A stretch of 14,440 nt of DNA. It comes from Saprospiraceae bacterium (GTDB lineage: Bacteria > Bacteroidota > Bacteroidia > Chitinophagales > Saprospiraceae). A program made the position numbers and the translations under genes. Where the stretch lies: NCBI GenBank assembly GCA_020436865.1, contig JAGQXA010000867.1, positions 1 to 14,440 on the forward strand. Direction: 5' to 3'. The number at the start of each line of letters is the position of its first letter. Positions within the stretch are counted from its first letter, which is position 1. The notes beneath the pieces were generated by a model that searched no databases, was not told the DNA's origin, and saw nothing but the letters and a program-made list of their open reading frames with translations. This document shows, one piece after another, positions 9,401-14,384 of the stretch.

Positions 9401-10422
9401 TCGTACAGGGCCAGCACGGCATCGTCCTGCAGGCCGCTGGATTTGTCGAGGCGTTCCAGGATACGACCATTGGCATCGATCACGATCGCGCCTTCCAGCA
9501 TGGTACCGATGGCTATGCGGTCGCCCGACAAGACCGTGGCGGAGTAGACATTCCCCCGGCGAAAGATCTCGTCGGCCTCTGTAGCGAACAGTTCCGGGTA
9601 TCGGCCGTCGTAAAGGAAAAGGCGATTTTTCTGGGTGACGATCAGCATGCGCTCGCCAAGGGGTAACATAGCCTGTATCCTCTCATCTAAAAAGACCTCG
9701 CCACCCGGAGCAGGTTGGAGCGAGCCGTCGACCATTTGCGAGAGCCCTGTTCCGGTTTCCTCGACATAGAACCGGTCGTGCACCCAGAAACCAAAGTGGT
9801 ATTCCGTGCGCGCCGGCCAAATACGGATTTCTTTTCCATCCCAGCGGAAGATATACCTGGCGGAAACGAAATAGACGCCCTCCGGCGTAGCGAGCGTTTG
9901 CCATACGTCGGCGAAGTCGCGTTGGGATTCGTCGATATAAGACAGCAAGGAAACAAACTGCAACTGCCGGGCCGAATCCGGCGCCAGGTATCCGAATTGT
10001 CCGTAGCCGCCCACGAAAACCCGGTCTTGTGCGTCGATCGCGAGCGAGCGGACAATCCGGAAATTGCCGAGCGGTACCAGGCGCCAGGAGACCCCGTCGT
10101 ATTCGAGCAAGCCGTTGCTGTTGCCCACGTACATTACTCCCCGGCTATCCTGCCCGATGGCCCAGTTTTGGTTGTTGGCCTGGTATTCGGAAGGAGGATA
10201 ATTTCGAAAGAAAGCCGTGCCGGAAGGAGCAACGGAGGATTGGGCCGTTAATTCGAAAACTCCCAAGAACAAAACGGGAAAGAGCAACCACCCCGTCAGC
10301 GCCACCCCGTTCTTTTGAAAGGCTTTCCCGCGTTCCGGTCGAGATAAAAAGGACTTGCGAATAACACGGCCGGCAGCTGCATTATTCGCAAGTCCTTTTC
10401 CTTTGGGCAGCACTTCATCCAT
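6466..10422 (-). CDS. Hybrid two-component system protein (propeller sensor, histidine kinase, receiver, AraC-type regulator)
   Basis: This 1318-residue protein joins sensor and response regulator in one chain. A hydrophobic segment (41-59) acts as signal anchor. A periplasmic sensor of Reg_prop-like propeller repeats follows (about 85-690; IGQDSRGVMYVGNSNGLLEYDG is the first clear one, with LYEDRQRALWMG later). A Y_Y_Y domain (about 700-765) precedes a membrane helix near 778-798. The HisKA domain has phosphoacceptor H840 in NISHEFRTPL. The ATPase domain has N-box NAVKF, DTGPGIP and GTGIGLAL. The receiver has VEDN, phosphoacceptor D1121 in SDVMMP, and K1173. The C-terminus is an AraC-type DNA-binding domain (about 1218-1318; VGFSTPAYFSDAF). 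All catalytic residues are present. Such proteins usually sense oligosaccharides and activate polysaccharide-utilisation genes, but no susC/susD-like gene is visible here. The start at 10422 is favoured by a promoter 33 nt upstream, though it gives a 40-residue stretch before the hydrophobic segment; a GTG at codon 40 (10305) is an alternative. Confidence 0.96.
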   Translation of the reverse strand: MDEVLPKGKGLANNAAAGRVIRKSFLSRPERGKAFQKNGVALTGWLLFPVLFLGVFELTAQSSVAPSGTAFFRNYPPSEYQANNQNWAIGQDSRGVMYVGNSNGLLEYDGVSWRLVPLGNFRIVRSLAIDAQDRVFVGGYGQFGYLAPDSARQLQFVSLLSYIDESQRDFADVWQTLATPEGVYFVSARYIFRWDGKEIRIWPARTEYHFGFWVHDRFYVEETGTGLSQMVDGSLQPAPGGEVFLDERIQAMLPLGERMLIVTQKNRLFLYDGRYPELFATEADEIFRRGNVYSATVLSGDRIAIGTMLEGAIVIDANGRILERLDKSSGLQDDAVLALYEDRQRALWMGMQVGIARAETGSPFRYFEERDGIEGSAWEVVRHEGRLYFATIMGLFYLDEGSGRFGRVAGVPPQCWTLQPFDATLLVGTFDGIFAVKGLQGRRIADGFVFSLLHSQDDPNRVFAGTQSGLGSIYFQNGQWRDEGRIVGLDQEIRHVFETREHDLWLTDYFTGIYRIGFSKGYSRQPEIVHFDTLQGLPPPNPVVPFYTDRGLRFATLGGIFRFDDAEGRFFLDTALIQNLPDPEVGLFNVGSDARENAWLIADDNAHSGVARRKGNGTYEWDQSPFLRIASMPVFTAYPDPAHEQIAWICGTNRVVRYNGAVPSTHDIPFQTLIRQITAQGDSLLYGGAGVSPQLPELDFALNSLRFRYAAPSYDDESANEYQYWLEGYDQGWSDWTQETYKDYTGLPPGNYRFRVRARNIYGMIGEEAVGEIAILPPFYRTWAAYFVYALLLAGGIYLLWKAELRRIRKKHLREMKQLEYEKLKELDEMKSRFFANISHEFRTPLTLILGPVENLLSTQPEAAKAKEYQLIQRNAQRLLRLINQLLDLSKLDAGKMRLDLRFEDLLPIARGITYSFESLTDSKNVGLTFESSLENAFLYFDRDKLEQALTNLVSNAVKFTPEGGRIAVGVSLAETGDWLQIDVTDTGPGIPEGQLEHIFDRFFQGAEATRTEAPGTGIGLALVKELVELHQGTISVVSRVGQGTRFTIRLPFGKEQVLPQHAEAEALDRDNTLLLVEDNPDMRAFIREILEPEYRIVEAADGQEGMEKALELIPDLIVSDVMMPEKDGLELCDTLKHDERTSHIPIILLTAKASIESRLAGLERGADDYLSKPFNREELLVRTRNLLELRQRLRARYAGARPLEPAEDKSLQIEDAFLQKIRAIVMERLSEPDFEIDRLAQIVGMSRSQLFRKVKALTGQSPSLFIRAIRLQYGKELLETTEMNVSEVAYEVGFSTPAYFSDAFTEAFGMRPSQLKK
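10347..10399. repeat. Perfect 18-bp inverted repeat inside the first codons of the hybrid regulator
   Basis: AAAAGGACTTGCGAATAA (10347-10364) is repeated as its exact reverse complement at 10382-10399, with a 17-nt loop. It covers codons 8-26 of the regulator as annotated. Read in the direction of that gene, the second arm ends in five Ts, so the RNA would resemble an intrinsic terminator or attenuator about 50-100 nt after the predicted transcription start. It may be a regulatory leader hairpin or a small palindromic element that landed in the 5' end of the gene. Confidence 0.8.
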
Positions 10423-10454
10423 GGCAAGCAGATGAATAGCGAATTAGGGATCGA

Positions 10455-10485
10455 CAAATATAAAAAGGTGGGGTGCCAAATACAA
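10455..10485 (-). promoter_or_regulatory. Promoter of the hybrid two-component gene (TTG-N20-TATATTTG)
   Basis: On the minus strand, TTG (10483-10485) is followed after 20 nt by TATATTTG (10455-10462). This matches the Bacteroidota primary-sigma pattern of TTG, a 17-23 nt spacer, then TAnnTTTG. Transcription would begin near 10448, about 26 nt before the ATG at 10422. No Shine-Dalgarno sequence is present, as usual in this phylum. Confidence 0.65.
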
Positions 10486-10544
10486 CTAAATTTCAGGGAA
10501 ACCGGGCGCCAAAAATCCTCGGGGATCTTTTATTTCCTTCCGAC

Positions 10545-10653
10545 ATCGTCGGTCAGGAGATCGACGATGCCCCTTCGCCGGTCTCCTGACCGGCATTCCG
10601 GGGGGCGGTCAGGAGACCGCAGATTGGTGGTAGTAAGTCGGGAGACTTACGAC
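10545..10653. repeat. Dispersed repeat copy 1: cluster of four tetraloop hairpins
   Basis: Four hairpins follow one another: 10545-10568 (10-bp stem with one G-T wobble, loop AGGA), 10577-10594 (7-bp stem, loop TCCT), 10605-10620 (6-bp stem, loop AGGA) and 10630-10653 (10-bp stem with one mismatch, loop GGGA). Every loop is 4 nt and purely purine or purely pyrimidine, and the stems share GTC and GAC (or GATC) around the loop. The first 99 bp (10545-10643) align without gaps to 14018-14116 at 80 of 99 positions, in the same orientation. The same family continues as a hairpin at 10808. Open frames through here look incidental. Confidence 0.85.
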
Positions 10654-10698
10654 ATCGGGGATATCAGTAACAAGTTGCTTTCCTAGTGGGTCTACAGC

Positions 10699-10736
10699 GC
10701 CCGCCGAAGCATTCGCGAAGGCGGGCTTTGTTTTTT
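10699..10736 (+). terminator. Rho-independent terminator, plus strand
   Basis: GCCCGCC (10699-10705) pairs with GGCGGGC (10720-10726) and is followed by TTTGTTTTTT. The T-run lies only on the plus-strand side, so it would end rightward transcription. No convincing plus-strand gene precedes it in this window. Confidence 0.75.
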
Positions 10737-10737
10737 A

Positions 10738-10772
10738 TGAAAAAGGCTTGGAGTTGAACCAAGCCTTTTTCA
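10738..10772. terminator. Bidirectional intrinsic terminator
   Basis: TGAAAAAGGCTTGG (10738-10751) pairs perfectly with CCAAGCCTTTTTCA (10759-10772) around a 7-nt loop. The 14-bp stem begins with an A-run and ends with a T-run, so it can terminate transcripts from both sides. It starts two bases after the T-run of the preceding terminator. Confidence 0.75.
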
Positions 10773-11127
10773 ATTTGAGGATTGGCAAGCAAAACCCACC
10801 TACGCTCGTTTCGGTCTCCTGACCGAAACTTTCTAGCACGCCCGGTTCCCTGACCTGCACTGAATTCTCCGGCTTCGAAGTACGGCCATGGATCGTACGG
10901 CTTCCCGGTTCCGTCATGGATTCCCCCAATCGAATACTATTTCTTTTCCCCAAGGCTGGCGACCAGAAAACGATAATCTTCGATCCAAAATCATCCGTCG
11001 GCTTTCGATTCAGTAATCCACTGGAAATCAAAAGGGGAAAGTGCGCTTTTCACTATAAAGAGGGCAGAATTGACGTCCGGATTCCGCGAAAAATGTCGGT
11101 TGCCAACTGCCGGAGATTTGGTAATTA
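10773..11127. other. Intergenic stretch with no supported gene
   Basis: About 355 nt between the terminator pair and the hairpin at 11128. A minus-strand frame of 98 codons (11031-10735) and a plus-strand frame of 70 codons (10916-11128) are open. The first runs through the terminator hairpin, and neither shows a recognisable domain, promoter or natural end. Apart from the hairpin at 10808-10829 I see no structured element. Decayed gene remnants are possible but unsupported. Confidence 0.5.
10808..10829. repeat. Isolated GTC-TCCT-GAC hairpin of the dispersed family
   Basis: GTTTCGGTC (10808-10816) and GACCGAAAC (10821-10829) form a perfect 9-bp stem around TCCT. The core and loop are identical to the hairpin at 10577-10594, but the outer stem differs, so the shared part is the centre rather than the flanks. 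Confidence 0.75.
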
Positions 11128-11158
11128 AGCGATCCGATGGCTAAGCGATCGGATCGCT
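11128..11158. repeat. Perfect 11-bp inverted repeat upstream of the ATPase gene
   Basis: AGCGATCCGAT (11128-11138) pairs exactly with ATCGGATCGCT (11148-11158) around a 9-nt loop. TAAGCGATC also occurs as a direct repeat (11126-11134 and 11142-11150). The hairpin is followed by AGGAGG and a run of six Ts, which could make a weak plus-strand terminator, though the T-run is displaced by about 8 nt from the stem. Confidence 0.65.
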
Positions 11159-11182
11159 ACAGGAGGTTTTTTCGAGTTTATT

Positions 11183-11206
11183 CTAAAAATTAGCGCTAAT
11201 TTTTAG
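11183..11206. promoter_or_regulatory. Perfect 24-bp palindrome upstream of the ATPase gene, possible operator
   Basis: CTAAAAATTAGC (11183-11194) is followed directly by its reverse complement with no spacer. It ends 28 nt before the ATG at 11235. The right half contains TAATTTTT (11197-11204), one base off the TAnnTTTG -7 consensus, so a dimeric regulator bound here could block the promoter. The promoter call itself is weak and the operator role is inference from position and symmetry. Confidence 0.55.
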
Positions 11207-11234
11207 GATTATCTCTGAAAATTAATGATCTTAC

Positions 11235-12380
11235 ATGAAAATACCATTAATGATCACCCGTACACTTCAATCGAAAATCGAGGAAACCTTGGGCAGCCAA
11301 CGAAAGGTAATCATTTTGTATGGGGCCAGGCAGGTAGGTAAGACGACGCTGATCAGGAGGATATTGAGCGGATTGCATTTGAAAGCTTTGGAGATAAACG
11401 CTGATCAGCTGAAATACAACGACGTATTGGCAAGCCGGGACTTGCGCCAGATGCAGGAGTTGATCGGGGATCATCAATTGTTGTTTATCGATGAGGCTCA
11501 GCGAATCCCGGATATCGGCATAAATCTTAAGATCTTGCACGATGGGATGCCCCACCTGCAGATCATAGCCACTGGATCTTCCTCCTTTGAGTTGGCAAAT
11601 AGTGTCCGGGAACCTTTGACCGGTCGAACGCGTACTTTTCAGCTGTTTCCGGTATCTATGGGTGAATTGATCCGACAAAAAACGGCTTTTGAGCTGAAAG
11701 ACGAGCTGGAAAGGTTTCTCTTATATGGGATGTATCCTGAAGTGATCGAGTTGGTTGGCAAAGATCAGAAGTTGATCCATCTTCAGGAGTTGACATCAGC
11801 CTATCTGTACAGGGATATTTTGCAGTTGGCAAATATCAGGCATTCGGATAAGCTCCATAAACTGCTCAAGTTGTTGGCTTTTCAGGTCGGCTCTCTCGTT
11901 TCGGTACACGAATTGGCCAAGACGCTCGAAATGAGTCATGAGACGGTGAATCACTACATTGACCTCTTGGAAAAGGGGTTTGTCATCTTTCGATTAACAG
12001 GGTTCAGCAGGAATCTTCGGAAAGAGGTGGCCAAGATGAGCAAGATCTATTTCTATGATCTGGGTATCCGCAATGCGTTGATAGACAATTTTAATCCCCT
12101 GGACCTACGTCCCGACAAAGGTCAACTCTGGGAAAATTTCTTACTGGTAGAGCGTTGGAAGAAAAGGGCATATCTAAATCGATTTGACAATATGTATTTC
12201 TGGCGAACTTACACAGGGGCAGAATTGGATTACATAGAAGAGTCGGGGGGGAGTCTTAGTGGGTTTGAATTCAAATATCGTCCTCAAAAGCCCCGCCCCC
12301 CTAAGACTTGGCTGGAAACTTACCCTGGCGCCACATTCACGCAGATCGATCGCGAAAATTTCCTGGAGTTTGTGGTTTAG
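11235..12380 (+). CDS. AAA_14 / DUF4143 family ATPase
   Basis: A 381-residue protein with the usual length and layout of this family. The N-terminal P-loop ATPase (AAA_14) has Walker A GARQVGKTT with K36, Walker B LLFIDEAQ with D86 and E87, and ATGSSSFEL near residue 115. The C-terminal DUF4143 region begins around residue 190 (YLYRDILQLANIRH), contains a winged-helix-like stretch (VHELAKTLEMSHETVNHYIDLL), and ends in a nuclease-like arrangement: WENF, then E330 and D332 in GAELDY, then E345 and K347 in GFEFKY, resembling PD-(D/E)XK folds. The biological role of these ATPases is not established. Translation may start at codon 1 or at M6 (11250), since MITRTLQSKI is a family-like beginning. 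The gene is more A+T-rich than its neighbours and stands between copies of a dispersed repeat, suggesting later acquisition. Confidence 0.93.
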   Translation: MKIPLMITRTLQSKIEETLGSQRKVIILYGARQVGKTTLIRRILSGLHLKALEINADQLKYNDVLASRDLRQMQELIGDHQLLFIDEAQRIPDIGINLKILHDGMPHLQIIATGSSSFELANSVREPLTGRTRTFQLFPVSMGELIRQKTAFELKDELERFLLYGMYPEVIELVGKDQKLIHLQELTSAYLYRDILQLANIRHSDKLHKLLKLLAFQVGSLVSVHELAKTLEMSHETVNHYIDLLEKGFVIFRLTGFSRNLRKEVAKMSKIYFYDLGIRNALIDNFNPLDLRPDKGQLWENFLLVERWKKRAYLNRFDNMYFWRTYTGAELDYIEESGGSLSGFEFKYRPQKPRPPKTWLETYPGATFTQIDRENFLEFVV

Positions 12381-12422
12381 CCCCGATCGGGAAGACTTAC
12401 GACATCGGAGGCGGTGTCCGCC
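12381..12422. repeat. Partial copy of the dispersed hairpin repeat between the ATPase and propeller genes
   Basis: GGGAAGACTTACGACATCGG (12389-12408) matches 10640-10658 of repeat copy 1 apart from one inserted A. It represents the loop and right arm of that copy's last hairpin, without the left arm. It is preceded by the palindrome CCCGATCGGG (12382-12391) and followed by a small hairpin, GGCGG and CCGCC around TGT (12410-12422). The fragment starts immediately after the ATPase stop codon. Confidence 0.65.
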
Positions 12423-12472
12423 GTTTCAAAGATATTCAAACCACTCTCGCTTGCACATACATATATCGAACC

Positions 12473-14011
12473 ATGAGAATAGCCCATTTCACTCTCGCTG
12501 TCCAGATATTCTTCCTCACGAACCTCCTTGCTCAACCGGGAACCTTCGACCACACGTTCTCCGATGATGGAATTGCACTCATTCAAGCGGGCAGCCAGTC
12601 GAACATCGCCTGGGATATGGAGGTGGCCCCGGATGGCGCCATTTGGCTTGCCGGTGTGATCAATGACGACGGTTTTCGTCTGGGATTATGCAAATTAACG
12701 TCAGAGGGCTCTCTGGACCTCGGTTTCGGCGAGGGCGGTTATGTGGCCCACCAGATCGAGGGACACCCGAGCTGGGCCTATGGTCTGGCTATTCAACCCG
12801 ACGGAAAATTGGTGGTGGCCGGACAGATCGACATCGGCAACAACAACGAGATGTTGCTGGTTCGTCTGCTCCCGGATACCGGCTTGCCGGATACGACCTT
12901 TGGGGAAAATGGCGCCGTCATCTTGCCGAACACTTATGAAGCGAGGGACGTGATCGTCGATCAAACCGGCAGGATACTCCTTTGCGGGTATATTTTTTCA
13001 GGTACTTCGGCGAGGTTCTATGTTGCTCGCTTCCTGCCGAACGGGCAACCCGACGGCGCCTTCGGCCAGGGAGGAGCTTACATTTCCAGCTATTCACCGG
13101 CCGACTATCTGGAGGAACTGATGGTTCTTCCCGATGGAAAGATCCTCGCCGTGGGGAGGACGATCGAATCTACTTTCGGGGGAAGCTTCGCCCTCCTGCG
13201 GTTAAGTGAAAATGGCGTTGAGGATCCGACCTTTTCCGGCGACGGCCTTGCGGAAGCCAGGATCACAAGCTGCGAGAACTGCGAATTCGCCTACCATCTG
13301 GCATTGCATTCCGACGGGCGGATCGTGGTCGTCGGCACGTCGGATCAGGTGCTCGCGGTGGCCCGCTTTTTACCTGACGGCGCCATCGATCCGTCCTTCG
13401 GAAACGATGGAGTGGTGCTCGAACCGATTCCGATCGCCTCCATTGGCAGGGGGATTGTCGTGCAGCCCGACGACAAGATCGTCGTGGCCGGATATGGCTG
13501 GACCGCCGGCGTGCCGCAGCATTTTTTCCTTGCTATCCGCTATAACGAAGATGGAAGCCGCGATCTCGAATTTGCCCAGGACGGGCTGATCCAGGAAGAC
13601 CTTCTCCAAGACGGGATTGCTGATTTTGCCCTTTGTGCCGCGCTGCAAAACGATGGAAAGATCCTCATTGCAGGCTATAGCGTTATGCACTTCCTGGTTG
13701 TCCGACTTATCTCGGGGCTAGCCTTTTGCGAGAAGGAGGATGAAATTTCCACCGATCAGGTGAAGTGGCTATGTAACCCAGTGCGCGGACCTTTCCTGTT
13801 CTTACAAGTCCATTCCTGCGAAAACCAGTCGATCTCGCTTTCGATCTACGATCCAGCCGGCCGCCGGGTTGAAACGCAGGTCCGGCAAATTCTGGCTGGG
13901 CCACAACGACTGGAAGTGGACCTCGGTGCATCTCTGATCCCGGGTGTTTACTTCTTGCAGGTGCATTTCCCCTCCGGCAGCCAGACCATAAAGTTTCTGG
14001 TTGTTCCGTAG
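12473..14011 (+). CDS. Secreted delta-60 repeat beta-propeller protein with T9SS sorting domain
   Basis: The protein has 512 residues from the ATG at 12473. This start is preferred over an in-frame ATG at 12308, which overlaps the ATPase gene and gives no signal peptide; from 12473 a signal peptide is seen (MRIAHFTLAVQIFFLTNLLA). Seven delta-60-type repeats follow, with motifs such as QPDGKLVVAG, LPDGKILAVG, HSDGRIVVVG and QNDGKILIAG at about residues 49, 105, 160, 216, 277, 329 and 390, each usually trailed by a D-x-x-FG-x-x-G turn. The first such turn (FDHTFSDDGIAL) lies before repeat 1, consistent with a closed seven-bladed propeller joined N- to C-terminus. Residues about 430-512 are a type A T9SS sorting domain (SLSIYDPAGRRV, PGVYFLQVHFPSG, TIKFLVVP), so the product should cross the outer membrane and be cleaved and attached or released. 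The ligand is unknown. No clear promoter is visible in the 92 nt after the ATPase gene. Confidence 0.92.
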   Translation: MRIAHFTLAVQIFFLTNLLAQPGTFDHTFSDDGIALIQAGSQSNIAWDMEVAPDGAIWLAGVINDDGFRLGLCKLTSEGSLDLGFGEGGYVAHQIEGHPSWAYGLAIQPDGKLVVAGQIDIGNNNEMLLVRLLPDTGLPDTTFGENGAVILPNTYEARDVIVDQTGRILLCGYIFSGTSARFYVARFLPNGQPDGAFGQGGAYISSYSPADYLEELMVLPDGKILAVGRTIESTFGGSFALLRLSENGVEDPTFSGDGLAEARITSCENCEFAYHLALHSDGRIVVVGTSDQVLAVARFLPDGAIDPSFGNDGVVLEPIPIASIGRGIVVQPDDKIVVAGYGWTAGVPQHFFLAIRYNEDGSRDLEFAQDGLIQEDLLQDGIADFALCAALQNDGKILIAGYSVMHFLVVRLISGLAFCEKEDEISTDQVKWLCNPVRGPFLFLQVHSCENQSISLSIYDPAGRRVETQVRQILAGPQRLEVDLGASLIPGVYFLQVHFPSGSQTIKFLVVP

Positions 14012-14017
14012 CCCGAT

Positions 14018-14116
14018 ATCGTCGATCTCCCGATCGACGATGCTCCTTCGCCGGTCTCCTGATCAGCATTTTTGGGAACGGTCTGGAAACCGCAGATTGG
14101 CCGTCGTAAGTCTGGA
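14018..14116. repeat. Dispersed repeat copy 2 (99 bp)
   Basis: Gapless match to 10545-10643 at 80 of 99 positions, in the same orientation. Its first hairpin is perfect: ATCGTCGATC (14018-14027) and GATCGACGAT (14032-14041) around TCCC. Here the stem has compensated (G to A keeps pairing where copy 1 has a G-T wobble) and the loop is replaced by the complementary type. The second and third hairpins are decayed, and the final one keeps only its left arm (GTCGTAAGTC). It starts 6 nt after the propeller gene's stop codon. Confidence 0.85.
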
Positions 14117-14164
14117 CCCTTGCACCACCGCGGCGATCGAGCCACTGTCTTAAAAAATGGAGAA

Positions 14165-14203
14165 TCTTAGAAATGGAGTGTCTAAGACACTCCATTTCTA
14201 AGA
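14165..14203. repeat. Perfect 18-bp inverted repeat with a 3-nt loop
   Basis: TCTTAGAAATGGAGTGTC (14165-14182) pairs exactly with 14186-14203 around TAA. An imperfect extra copy of the left arm (GTCTTAAAAAATGGAG) lies just before it near 14147. TCTAAGACA is also directly repeated at 14181 and 14198. It is unlike a GC-rich terminator and has no T-run. It may be the remnant of a small palindromic element. Confidence 0.75.
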
Positions 14204-14331
14204 CATACCCTCTCAATTCTTGCGAGTTTCCCGATTTTGCCGACCAATCGTGCGAAACAGGCGTGGCCGATCATCTCCGCAATATCGTCGGTCTGTGCCT
14301 GATCAAGAAAGGGCTGGATCACAGAATAACG
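14204..14331. other. Short stretch without a supported gene
   Basis: A minus-strand frame is open here (it would encode DIAEMIGHACFARLVGKIGK among other residues) and looks composition-wise like protein, but it runs through the terminator at 14332-14361 and ends inside the inverted repeat, and I do not recognise it. A decayed gene fragment is possible. Confidence 0.3.
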
Positions 14332-14361
14332 AACGGCGCCCCACAACAACGGGGCGCCGTT
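14332..14361 (-). terminator. Hairpin terminator for the minus-strand gene at the right edge
   Basis: AACGGCGCCCC (14332-14342) and GGGGCGCCGTT (14351-14361) form a perfect 11-bp GC-rich stem around an 8-nt loop. It lies 23 nt after the stop codon of the minus-strand gene ending at 14385. T-runs are short on both sides, so efficiency and direction are less certain than the hairpin itself. Confidence 0.6.
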
Positions 14362-14384
14362 TGTTCTCCATGAGCCTAAGCTTT

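Noticed and set aside
8917..9666. Plus-strand open frame of 249 codons
   Set aside because: Antisense to the sensor propeller of the hybrid regulator; no domain, promoter or start signal.
10432..10686. Plus-strand open frame of 84 codons
   Set aside because: Half of it is encoded by the hairpin repeat cluster, and the start overlaps the promoter of the divergent regulator. The protein has no recognisable features.
10735..11031. Minus-strand open frame of 98 codons
   Set aside because: It reads through the 14-bp terminator stem and has no domain, promoter or plausible leader.
12308..12472. Upstream in-frame extension of the propeller gene (55 codons)
   Set aside because: It overlaps the 3' end of the ATPase gene and the repeat fragment, and would bury the signal peptide that begins at 12473.
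14173..14373. Plus-strand open frame of 66 codons
   Set aside because: Begins in the inverted repeat and ends beyond the terminator; no domain, and the hairpins explain the sequence better.
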